Source of the DNA: an uncultured Alphaproteobacteria bacterium
GTDB lineage: Bacteria > Pseudomonadota > Alphaproteobacteria > Rhizobiales > Beijerinckiaceae
NCBI GenBank assembly: GCA_937988775.1
Contig: CALKHP010000039.1
Coordinates: forward strand, 21,066 to 85,065
Direction: 5' to 3'
DNA length: 64,000 bases
Shown: one piece after another, positions 40,074-47,119 of the stretch
Numbering within the stretch: position 1 is the stretch's first letter
Layout of the letters: each line of letters begins with the position of its first letter
Position numbers and translations under genes: made by a program
The notes under the pieces: generated by a model
Told to the model about the DNA's origin: nothing
The model's input: the letters and a program-made list of their open reading frames with translations, nothing else
The model's database searches: none

Positions 40074-41024
40074 ATGGCTTCCAAACTCGAACAACTCAGG
40101 CAGATGACCACCGTCGTCGCCGACACGGGCGACATGGAGGCGATCAAGGCGTTCAAGCCGACCGACTGCACCACCAACCCGTCGCTGATCCTGAAGGCCG
40201 CGCAGATGCCGGCCTACAAGCACCTGCTCGACGATGCCCTCGCCCACGGCCGCAAGCTCGGCGGCGACAAGGGCGTCAGTGCCGCCGCCGACCGGCTCGC
40301 CATCAGCTTCGGCACGGAACTGACCAAGCTGGTGCCCGGCCGCGTCTCGACCGAGGTCGATGCCGACCTGTCCTTCGACAAGGATGCGATGGTCGAAAAG
40401 GCGCGCGCCATCGTCGCCGCCTATGACGAGCGCGGCGTCAAGGGCGACCGCATCCTGATCAAGCTCGCCTCGACCTGGGAGGGCGTGCAGGCGGCGCGGA
40501 TTTTGCAGCGCGAGAACATCGACTGCAACATGACGCTGCTGTTCTCGCTCGGCCAGGCGGCGGCGAGCGCCGAGGCGGGTGCCTTCCTGATCTCGCCCTT
40601 CGTCGGCCGCATCCTCGACTGGTACACCAAGGCGACCGGCGAGAAATACACCGCCGAGACCGATCCCGGCGTCGCCTCCGTCAGGCGCATCTACGCCTAT
40701 TACAAGGCGCATGGCTACAATACCGTGGTGATGGGCGCCTCGTTCCGCAACACCGGCGAGATCGAGGCGCTCGCCGGCTGCGACCGCCTGACCATCGCGC
40801 CCGCCCTGCTGGAAGAACTTTCCAAGGATAACGGCAAGCTTGTCCGCCAGCTCGACCCCAAGGGCGCGCATGACAAGGAAGCCAAGCTCGCCACCGGCGA
40901 GCCGGCCTTCCGCCTCGCCCTGAACGAGGATGCCATGGCGACCGAAAAGCTCGCCGAGGGCATCCGGAACTTCGGCAAGGACCTCAACGCGCTGCGCAAG
41001 CTGATCGCCGAAAAGCTCGGCTGA
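40074..41024 (+). CDS. tal: Transaldolase
   Basis: 316-residue class I transaldolase of the TalB type, transferring a dihydroxyacetone unit between sugar phosphates in the non-oxidative pentose phosphate pathway. DCTTNPSLILKAAQ is near residue 31, EVDADLSFD near 94, and the Schiff-base Lys130 is in RILIKLASTWEG. Full length. Single gene, followed by a nested palindromic element. Confidence 0.95.
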   Translation: MASKLEQLRQMTTVVADTGDMEAIKAFKPTDCTTNPSLILKAAQMPAYKHLLDDALAHGRKLGGDKGVSAAADRLAISFGTELTKLVPGRVSTEVDADLSFDKDAMVEKARAIVAAYDERGVKGDRILIKLASTWEGVQAARILQRENIDCNMTLLFSLGQAAASAEAGAFLISPFVGRILDWYTKATGEKYTAETDPGVASVRRIYAYYKAHGYNTVVMGASFRNTGEIEALAGCDRLTIAPALLEELSKDNGKLVRQLDPKGAHDKEAKLATGEPAFRLALNEDAMATEKLAEGIRNFGKDLNALRKLIAEKLG

Positions 41025-41040
41025 CGCCAGGGACGCGCGC

Positions 41041-41116
41041 GGCTAGAGCAAATTCATTGAATTTGCTCGCTAGTTATAGGTGGAGCAAGTTCGCAACAGA
41101 CGAACTTGCTCTAGCC
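41041..41116. repeat. Nested palindromic element between tal and the FMN reductase gene
   Basis: Two hairpins, GAGCAAATTC-ATT-GAATTTGCTC (41046-41068) and GAGCAAGTTCG...CGAACTTGCTC (41083-41111), share the outer arms GGCTAGAGCAA (41041) and TTGCTCTAGCC (41106-41116). The whole element can fold as one long stem or as two separate hairpins. It lies between convergent genes and could stop transcription or protect mRNA ends in both directions. It looks like a dispersed repeat rather than a unique terminator. Confidence 0.7.
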
Positions 41117-41129
41117 GGCGCGCGCCCCG

Positions 41130-41687
41130 TCATTTCGGGTTGCGCTGTACCCAGGTCAGGAACGCCTGGCCGACCGTCGTCAGGAAGGCGCGCGTCGCCT
41201 CGACCTTGATCGAACCGTCCTCGGCGAACAGCGCCGCCGCGTTGCCGATATAGACCTCCGGCGACGGCAGGACCGGCACGCCGACGCCGGCCAGCACTTG
41301 GCGCAGATGATGGTGGGCGCCGAACGCCCCGAGCGCGCCGGGCGAGACGCTGATCACCGCCGCCGGCCGGCCATTGATCGTGCCCTTGGCATATGGCCGC
41401 GAGCCGATATCGATGGCGTTCTTCAGCACGCCCGGCACCGAGCGATTATATTCCGGCGTGACGAACAGCAGCGCGTCGCTCGCCCTGAGCGCCTCGCGAA
41501 ACCGCACCCATTGCGCCGGCGGCGTCTCGGTCTCCAGATCCTGATTGTAGAATGGCAGGTCGCCGATCTCGACGAAGCTGAACTTCAGTTCCGGCGGCGC
41601 GAGCTTGACGAACGCTTCGGCCAGCTTGCGATTGAGCGAATCCTTGCGCAGGCTGCCAACCAGGATCGCGACGTCATATTGCTTCAT
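41130..41687 (-). CDS. NADPH-dependent FMN reductase family protein
   Basis: 185-residue flavodoxin-fold reductase. The FMN phosphate loop VGSLRKDSLNRKLAEAF is near residue 11 and VTPEYNRSVPGVLKNAIDIGSRP near residue 76 is the family signature. Relatives include ChrR, azoreductases and ArsH-type quinone or chromate reductases. The physiological substrate is unknown, with quinone or flavin reduction most likely. An ATG at 41687 is preceded by AAAGG. It converges on tal. Confidence 0.88.
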   Translation of the reverse strand: MKQYDVAILVGSLRKDSLNRKLAEAFVKLAPPELKFSFVEIGDLPFYNQDLETETPPAQWVRFREALRASDALLFVTPEYNRSVPGVLKNAIDIGSRPYAKGTINGRPAAVISVSPGALGAFGAHHHLRQVLAGVGVPVLPSPEVYIGNAAALFAEDGSIKVEATRAFLTTVGQAFLTWVQRNPK

Positions 41688-42084
41688 CGAAAGACCTTTC
41701 CAAATCACGCGCCGACATGGCGCAACGCGACTTTCGCGCGAGCCGTAACGCAAAACGCCGCCAGCGCGAGAGCGTCCGCGCACATCTGTTGCTGCGATGC
41801 AGCAATGGCCGCGCGACCGACAAAGACGCGGTGCAAAAAATATCCCGGTCATCCACAGGAATTCGCCTGTTTCGCCACGGCGTGGGAAATCAATGCATTG
41901 GCGGCGAGCGCCTGCGCCAACCGCCGCACATCGCGGCGATTCCAGGCGCGGCGCGGCAAATCCGGGCCAACTTGAATCAAAAGCCGCCGGCCGCGTTGAT
42001 ATTTCGGCAAGACGCCGATGCAAAATAAACCCTTAACAAGACCCCAGACCCTCCGTAAATCCATCTCCCTGGAAGGTGAAAGCC
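41688..42084. other. 397-nt gene-free spacer
   Basis: Lies between the divergent FMN reductase and receiver-protein genes. No convincing reading frame with a ribosome site was found on either strand. The right half is noticeably more AT-rich than the surrounding DNA (AAATAAACCCTTAACAAG near 42023), as expected of a promoter region. A single TCATCCACA at 41849-41857 is one mismatch from a DnaA box but is isolated. Confidence 0.5.
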
Positions 42085-42555
42085 TTGAACCTGACGATGT
42101 CTCACATCTTATCCTGCCTCCGCGTGATGATTATTGAGAGTAATCAGGTATATCTGCAAAACATGGAAAGGAATCTGCGCAAGATCGGCTTCAAGGATAT
42201 CATCACGGCACCGAACAACGCCGTCGCATGCCTGATCCTTCGCCGTATCGAATGCGATATAACCTTTCTCGACTACGATAATGATAATGACGATTTGTTG
42301 CGCCTTCTGGCGCGCGAACCCCATGCCGGCACGCTGGTGGTGGCGGCGACCTTCGACCGCAAGGTCATCACCAACCACAAGCGCGCGGCCAAGGGGCTCG
42401 ACCTTTTCATGAACAAGGCGGCGACGCCGACCAACATCGCGCTCGCCATGACGGCGCTGATCACCGGCCCCGCGGCGCGCCGCGGCAAGGTCGTGGTGCT
42501 GCCAAGCGCGCTGCGCCGCCGCGAACCGGCCGAACTCGCCTTCCTGCTGTCCTGA
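42085..42555 (+). CDS. Stand-alone degenerate receiver-domain protein
   Basis: About 156 residues made up almost wholly of one CheY-like domain: VMIIESNQVYLQNMERNLRKIGF, then Asp in ITFLDYDNDNDDLL, VVAATF and NKAATPTNIALAMTAL. The acidic pair is reduced to Glu-Ser, and Asp near residue 64 may be the acceptor. The Thr position reads A-T, and a Lys (NK) is retained. It has no output domain beyond a short basic tail. It may act as a phosphate sink or protein-interaction module for motility or cell-cycle histidine kinases. Start uncertain: GGAAGG favours the TTG at 42085; an ATG at 42097 and a GTG at 42076 are alternatives. Confidence 0.68.
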   Translation: MNLTMSHILSCLRVMIIESNQVYLQNMERNLRKIGFKDIITAPNNAVACLILRRIECDITFLDYDNDNDDLLRLLAREPHAGTLVVAATFDRKVITNHKRAAKGLDLFMNKAATPTNIALAMTALITGPAARRGKVVVLPSALRRREPAELAFLLS

Positions 42556-42574
42556 ACAGGCGCCGAACGATTCG

Positions 42575-42742
42575 CCTTCTCCCGCTTGCGGGAGAAGGTC
42601 CCGGCAGGGGGATGAGGGACAAGGTCGCTTACTCCCCTCATCCGGCGCTTTGATCTCCGGCTTGCCGGAGATCAACATTATCATGCGCGAGTCGGGCAAG
42701 CCCGACGCGCGTGTGCCACCTTCTCCCGCACGCGGGAGAAGG
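42575..42742. repeat. RIME-like mosaic of palindromes, copy 1
   Basis: Two CCTTCTCCCGC/GCGGGAGAAGG hairpins (42575-42598 and 42719-42742) flank a core with the phrase GTCCCGGCAGGGGGATGAGG and, inverted, CCCCTCATCCGGC. Two further perfect hairpins lie between them (GATCTCCGGCT.. at 42652-42673 and GTCGGGCAAGCCCGAC near 42689). The arrangement matches the intergenic mosaic elements (RIME type) known from rhizobia. A second copy is at 49280. Confidence 0.78.
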
Positions 42743-42845
42743 ATTGCCAACCTTACCGATTTTTCAGTTTCCATGCGGCGCGAACAGGCGCATGACACGC
42801 AGCCGCCCGGCGGTGCTTGTCCTTCACGCGCTCAACAGGTTTCCC

Positions 42846-43718
42846 ATGGCCCTCGCCTGCACGCTCGGCATCGATACCGGCTTCGTCGAACTGGGCTATG
42901 CGAAAGTGGCGGTCCTCGGCGTGGTGCAAGGCATCACGGAACTGCTGCCGATCTCCTCCACGGCGCATATGCGCTTCGTGCCGGCGCTGCTCGGCTGGCG
43001 CGATCCGGGCTCGGCCTTCTCGGCCGCGATGCAGATGGCGGCGCTCGCCGCCGTGGTGAGCTATTTCTGGAAGGACGTGCGAGCGGTGACGGTCGGCTCG
43101 ATCTCGGCGACGCTGCGCCGCGATTTCGGCGACTACCAGTTCCGCCTGGCAGCCGCTATCGTGCTCGCCACCATCCCGATCGGCATTGCCGGGCTCGCGC
43201 TCTCGAAACTGCTCAACACCTGCGGCTCGCCGTTGCGCGGCCTTAGCGTCATCGGCGCCGCCTGTATCGTCATGGCACTGCTGATGGCGGTCGCGGAGCT
43301 GACCAGCCGCTTCGACCGGCGCGTCGAGAATATGCGGCTGCGCGATGCGCTGCTCGTCGGCCTCGCCCAGGTCGGCGCGCTGATCCCCGGCGTCTCGCGC
43401 TCCGGCTCGACGCTGACGGCGGCGCTGTTCCTGAATTTCAGGCGCGAGGAAGCGGCGCGCTTCTCGTTCCTGCTCGGGCTGCCGGCCATCGCCCTCGCCG
43501 GCCTCAAGGAAGTCTACGAGTTGCACAAGGCCGGGCTCGATGCCCATGGCTGGGCCGTGCTGGCGGTCGGCATCGTCGTGGCCGCGATCTCGGCCTTCTT
43601 CGCCGTCTGGGGCCTGCTGCGCTTCCTCGAGCGTTTCTCGTCCTGGCCCTTCGTGATCTATCGCGGCGTGATGGGCGTCTACCTGCTCGCGGCCGTCGCC
43701 TTCGGCTGGCTCGCGTAA
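42846..43718 (+). CDS. uppP: Undecaprenyl-diphosphate phosphatase UppP (BacA)
   Basis: 290-residue polytopic membrane phosphatase that recycles undecaprenyl pyrophosphate, the lipid carrier for peptidoglycan and surface glycans. Both inverted-repeat active-site segments are present: VLGVVQGITELLPISSTAHM near residue 23 and GLAQVGALIPGVSRSGSTLTAAL near residue 175. Full length. It lies immediately upstream of a glycan-type membrane protein, consistent with polyprenyl-phosphate chemistry in this region. Confidence 0.93.
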   Translation: MALACTLGIDTGFVELGYAKVAVLGVVQGITELLPISSTAHMRFVPALLGWRDPGSAFSAAMQMAALAAVVSYFWKDVRAVTVGSISATLRRDFGDYQFRLAAAIVLATIPIGIAGLALSKLLNTCGSPLRGLSVIGAACIVMALLMAVAELTSRFDRRVENMRLRDALLVGLAQVGALIPGVSRSGSTLTAALFLNFRREEAARFSFLLGLPAIALAGLKEVYELHKAGLDAHGWAVLAVGIVVAAISAFFAVWGLLRFLERFSSWPFVIYRGVMGVYLLAAVAFGWLA

Positions 43719-43784
43719 CGCCTTATCAGAGCGTCAACACTCTTCTGGTTGTCTCGCCCCGGAATCGCAGGGCAGGAGAAAGCC

Positions 43785-45020
43785 GTGATCGAAAGCGTGG
43801 GCGCGACACGCCGCGAATTGCTTCTGTTCATCGCCGCTATCGGTGCCGTCGGGCTGCTCGCCGCCGCCCTGGCGCTGCACATGGTCATGGAGACCGGCGG
43901 CACCAATTCCTTCGCGCTCGTCGCCGAGAGCTTCCTGAAAGGCCAACCCTTCGTCGAACGCTGTTTCGACGGCGACTGCGCCCGGCGCGGCGGCCATCTC
44001 TATGTCGTGTTTCCGCCGCTGCCCGGCGTGGTCGCCATGCCGCTGGTCGCGGCCTTCGGCGTCGAGGCGCGCGGCTTCACCGTCATTGGCCTGTTGGCGC
44101 TCGCCCTGTCGCTGTTGCTGTGGAACCGCATCTTCGCGCGCGCCGGCGTCGGGCGCGACAGCCGCATCTGGCTGCTGATCGCCATCGCCTGCGCCAGCCC
44201 GCTGTTCTACGTCGCCTTCCGCAGCGACAAGATCTGGTTCTTCGCGCAGGTCCTCGCCTTCCCGCTCGTCACGCTCGCCCTGCACGAGGCGCAGGCGCGG
44301 CGCTGCGTCACGGCCGGCCTTGCCATCGGCCTCGCCTTCCTGTGCCGGCAGATGTCGATCTTCTACGCGCCGATCGTGCTCGCCATGCTGTTCCGTCCGG
44401 GCGAACCGTTCTTCGCCGTCACGCGCGAGCGCCTCACCTGGACGCTCCGGATCGCGTTGCCGGTGCTGGCGGCGCTCGCCGCCTATTTCGCCTATAATAT
44501 CTGGCGCTTCGGCAACCCGCTCGACACCGGCTATAACGACATCGCCTTCGAGCCCGGCATGCTGCTGGAGCGCGTGACGCAATACGGGCTGTGGAACAGG
44601 GCCTATCTCGTCTTCAACGCCTTCTACCTGTTCCTGCAAGGCTTTCACGCCGATTTCACCGGCCCCGGCCTGATCCGCCTCGGCGGCATGGATTCGGCCG
44701 GCACCGGCATCCTCGCCGCCAGCCCGTGGCTGCTGTTCCTGGTGTTCACGCCGAAACGCGGGCTGCATGCGCTCGGGCTGGGGCTGATCGTCGGCCTCAG
44801 CGCCGTGCTGCTATTCTACCACTCGAACGGCTTCTCGCAGTATAACACGCAGCGCTACATCCTCGACTGGCTGCCCGTCGCCCTGCTGATGCTGGCGGCG
44901 GTGTTCCGCGAGGGCGCATTGCAGCCCGACGCGCGGCTCATCTTCAAGGTGCTGGTGCTGTGGGGCGTGCTGCTGAATGTCGCGACAGTCGGCGTGCTCG
45001 CGCTCACGCATGCTGCGTGA
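43785..45020 (+). CDS. Polytopic membrane protein, GT-C/dolichyl-phosphate-mannosyltransferase-like
   Basis: 411-residue protein with about 10-12 membrane helices. A first periplasmic loop follows helix 1 (HMVMETGGTNSFALVAESFLKGQPFVERCFDGDC). Its position and acidic content resemble GT-C glycosyltransferases, which use polyprenyl-phosphate sugars, though the classical paired Asp is not clear. The GTG at 43785 has AGGAG at a spacing of 6 and is preferred over a TTG at 43749. It converges on gtrA, and the two genes overlap by 17 nt at their 3' ends. The likely role is transfer of a lipid-linked sugar at the outer face of the inner membrane. Confidence 0.65.
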   Translation: MIESVGATRRELLLFIAAIGAVGLLAAALALHMVMETGGTNSFALVAESFLKGQPFVERCFDGDCARRGGHLYVVFPPLPGVVAMPLVAAFGVEARGFTVIGLLALALSLLLWNRIFARAGVGRDSRIWLLIAIACASPLFYVAFRSDKIWFFAQVLAFPLVTLALHEAQARRCVTAGLAIGLAFLCRQMSIFYAPIVLAMLFRPGEPFFAVTRERLTWTLRIALPVLAALAAYFAYNIWRFGNPLDTGYNDIAFEPGMLLERVTQYGLWNRAYLVFNAFYLFLQGFHADFTGPGLIRLGGMDSAGTGILAASPWLLFLVFTPKRGLHALGLGLIVGLSAVLLFYHSNGFSQYNTQRYILDWLPVALLMLAAVFREGALQPDARLIFKVLVLWGVLLNVATVGVLALTHAA

Positions 45021-45408
45021 GCGTCCGGAAGGTGATCCGGCTGTGGCCGAGATAGTTGACGAGCGCGCCAATGGCGATCGCCGTGCCATGGGCGAGCGCC
45101 TCGACGAGCCGGCCTGGCCCGAACAGCGCCTCGCCAAGCGCCAGCAGCCCGAGCGCCGCCCCCAGCACGATCACCGCGCCGATCAGGTTGACGGCGAGGA
45201 ACGGGCCGAGCTGCCGCCGCCATGATTGGCCCTGCGCGCGCCACACGAAACCGCGATAAAGGCAGAAGCCGACCAGCATGCCGAGCGCGTAGGCCAGCAC
45301 CACCGCCGGTGTGAATGCCATCACCGCCGACAAGCCGATACGCGCCAGCCAGTTGACCAGCGCCGCCGTGCCGCCGGCGAGCAGGAAGCGCATCACCTCG
45401 CTGTTCAT
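45004..45408 (-). CDS. GtrA family membrane protein
   Basis: 134-residue protein with four membrane helices and the GtrA pattern: FLLAGGTAALVNWLARI near the start, YALGMLVGFCLYRGFVW near residue 42 and the late NYLGHSRITFR. GtrA proteins assist movement or use of polyprenyl-phosphate-linked sugars. In mycobacteria a GtrA protein works with decaprenyl-phosphoryl-arabinose genes. Its ATG overlaps the stop of the HAD-UbiA gene by one base (TGATG), so the two are coupled. Confidence 0.85.
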   Translation of the reverse strand: MNSEVMRFLLAGGTAALVNWLARIGLSAVMAFTPAVVLAYALGMLVGFCLYRGFVWRAQGQSWRRQLGPFLAVNLIGAVIVLGAALGLLALGEALFGPGRLVEALAHGTAIAIGALVNYLGHSRITFRTLTQHA

Positions 45409-46976
45409 CACAGCCCCACCGCGCTCATCAGCGGGCCGCCGAAGGCCGCGAACAGGAAGCCGAGCCCGAGCATGCCGCCGAGCACCAGGCTCGGCCTGTC
45501 GCGAAGCGCGAAGGCGACCGGATCGTCATCGAGTTCGCCGCGCTGCGACTTGAGCCAGACCCGGCCAAGCCACAGGAACAGCGCCACCGGCGTCACCCAC
45601 AGGAAATTCGGCGCCGAATAGAAGGCGTGGCGCGCGGCATCCGAGGTCAGATACAGCGTGAACAGCACGATGGCCGACATGGCAGCCCCCATGCCCATCG
45701 CCAGCAGCAGCGGCTCGTCGCGCGCGACATAGCCGCGCCCGGCGAGCTTCGCCTTGCCGTGCAGCGCGGCGCGCACCACCTCGGTATGGCGCTTGGCGAT
45801 CGACAGCGACAGGAACAGCGCCATCGAGAACACGAACAGCCACGGCGAAATCACCACGCCGATGGCGATCACGCCGAGGAACAGGCGCAGCGTGAACAGG
45901 CCGGCAAGCGTGGTGACATCGAGGATCGCCACGCGCTTGAGGCCGAAGGAATAGCCAAGCGTCACCACCGTGTAGAGAGCGACGACCGCCAGCACCTTCA
46001 GGCCCGCCGCCGCCGCGAGACCGAAGCCGGCCAGCGCCAGCACCGGCACCAGCACGAGGCCGTATTCGATACGCAGCGCGCCGGAGGCGAGCGGCCGGTT
46101 GCGCTTCGTCCAGTGCTGCCGGTCGTCGGCGAGATCGAACAGGTCGTTGACGAGATAGGTCGCGGAAGCGATCAGGCTGAGCGCGAGGAAGGCGACGAGG
46201 GCATGGCCCCAGGCCGACATGTCGAACACCAGGCCGGCAAGCGGCACCGGCGCGAACACCAGCGCGTTCTTGGCCCATTGCTTCATGCGGATCGCCTTGC
46301 GCAGCACGGCGCCGCTCAGGCCGGTGCCGGGCATCGCCAGCATCGGCTTGCCGAGCGCGCGCGCCGCCTTCAGCGTGGCGGCGCCGGCCCCGACCGCGAC
46401 GATCTCGCTCGCCTCGCGCCAGATCGCGAGATCCGCATGGCTGTCGCCGGCATAGACGAAGCCGCCGGGGAAAGCCTGCCGCAGCACCCGCGCCTTGGCG
46501 GCGCCCTTGAGGTTCACCGTGCCGTCCGAGGCGAACACGCGGCTGATGAACGCAAAGCGGCGCGCGATGCGATGCGCCATCAACTCGTCGGCGGCGGTCG
46601 CCAGCACGATGGTGCGACCACGCGCCGCCTCGCGCGCCGCCAGCGCCACCACCGCCTCGTTGACCGGCAGCCGATCGAGATCGAGGGCGGCCGCCTGCGC
46701 CAGCCGGCGCTTCAGCACCGCCTTGCCCTGCATCAGCCAGAAAATGGCGAACAGGATCACCAGCGGGTTGCGGGCGAGCGCCGCCGCCAGGCACTCGAAC
46801 AGCAGATCGGTGCGCACCAGCGTGCGGTCGAGATCGAGCACCAGCGGCTGGTCGAGCGGCGCGTCGAGCATCTCACCCGGCCGCGCTGGGGTCACGGCAT
46901 CGAACAGATCGCCATATGTCTCGGAACTGGACGGTAAAAACCCGTTCTCACCGCCGATATGCGCGATATTGGTCAT
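45408..46976 (-). CDS. HAD-UbiA fusion prenyltransferase (decaprenyl-phosphate phosphoribosyltransferase-like)
   Basis: 522-residue two-domain protein. The N-terminal HAD phosphatase-like domain (about 45-225) has DLDRTLVRTD, LATAADE and GDSHADLAI. The C-terminal UbiA domain (about 230-520) has eight or nine helices and the prenyl-diphosphate Asp motif NDLFDLADD, with a second Asp-containing loop near SFGLKRVAILDV. The same HAD-UbiA order occurs in NoeC-like and bacterial DPPR-synthase proteins, which link phosphoribose to decaprenyl phosphate for arabinose donors. No epimerase genes (dprE1/dprE2) are present nearby. Coupled to gtrA. Confidence 0.82.
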   Translation of the reverse strand: MTNIAHIGGENGFLPSSSETYGDLFDAVTPARPGEMLDAPLDQPLVLDLDRTLVRTDLLFECLAAALARNPLVILFAIFWLMQGKAVLKRRLAQAAALDLDRLPVNEAVVALAAREAARGRTIVLATAADELMAHRIARRFAFISRVFASDGTVNLKGAAKARVLRQAFPGGFVYAGDSHADLAIWREASEIVAVGAGAATLKAARALGKPMLAMPGTGLSGAVLRKAIRMKQWAKNALVFAPVPLAGLVFDMSAWGHALVAFLALSLIASATYLVNDLFDLADDRQHWTKRNRPLASGALRIEYGLVLVPVLALAGFGLAAAAGLKVLAVVALYTVVTLGYSFGLKRVAILDVTTLAGLFTLRLFLGVIAIGVVISPWLFVFSMALFLSLSIAKRHTEVVRAALHGKAKLAGRGYVARDEPLLLAMGMGAAMSAIVLFTLYLTSDAARHAFYSAPNFLWVTPVALFLWLGRVWLKSQRGELDDDPVAFALRDRPSLVLGGMLGLGFLFAAFGGPLMSAVGL

Positions 46977-47037
46977 ATTGGAGCACTCCGCCTGTCTCTG
47001 CCGCTGACAGCGCCAGAACCGTGCCAGAGCGCGCTCG

Positions 47038-47077
47038 CTAACCGACTGTTAACCATGAGGCCGGCAAATATTGCCGG
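47038..47077 (+). promoter_or_regulatory. CtrA box and palindrome upstream of flhA
   Basis: CTAA-CCGACTG-TTAA (47038-47052) matches the CtrA consensus at 7 of 8 positions and continues into TTAACC. Nine bases later a perfect dyad CCGGCAA-ATA-TTGCCGG (47061-47077) covers the expected -10/start region. The first site suggests CtrA activation of flhA. The dyad is a candidate site for a second regulator, possibly FlbD. Confidence 0.6.
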
Positions 47078-47119
47078 GCAGGCCACGTCCAGGCCGTCCG
47101 CTTAGGGTGCGCCTCCTCC

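Noticed and set aside
41674..41856. A 60-codon frame in the spacer upstream of the FMN reductase gene
   Set aside because: It overlaps the reductase start, has no ribosome site and has an Arg/Ser/Cys-rich shadow composition.
41849..41857. Possible DnaA box TCATCCACA
   Set aside because: One mismatch, single copy, and no cluster of further boxes, AT-rich unwinding region or origin-type genes nearby.
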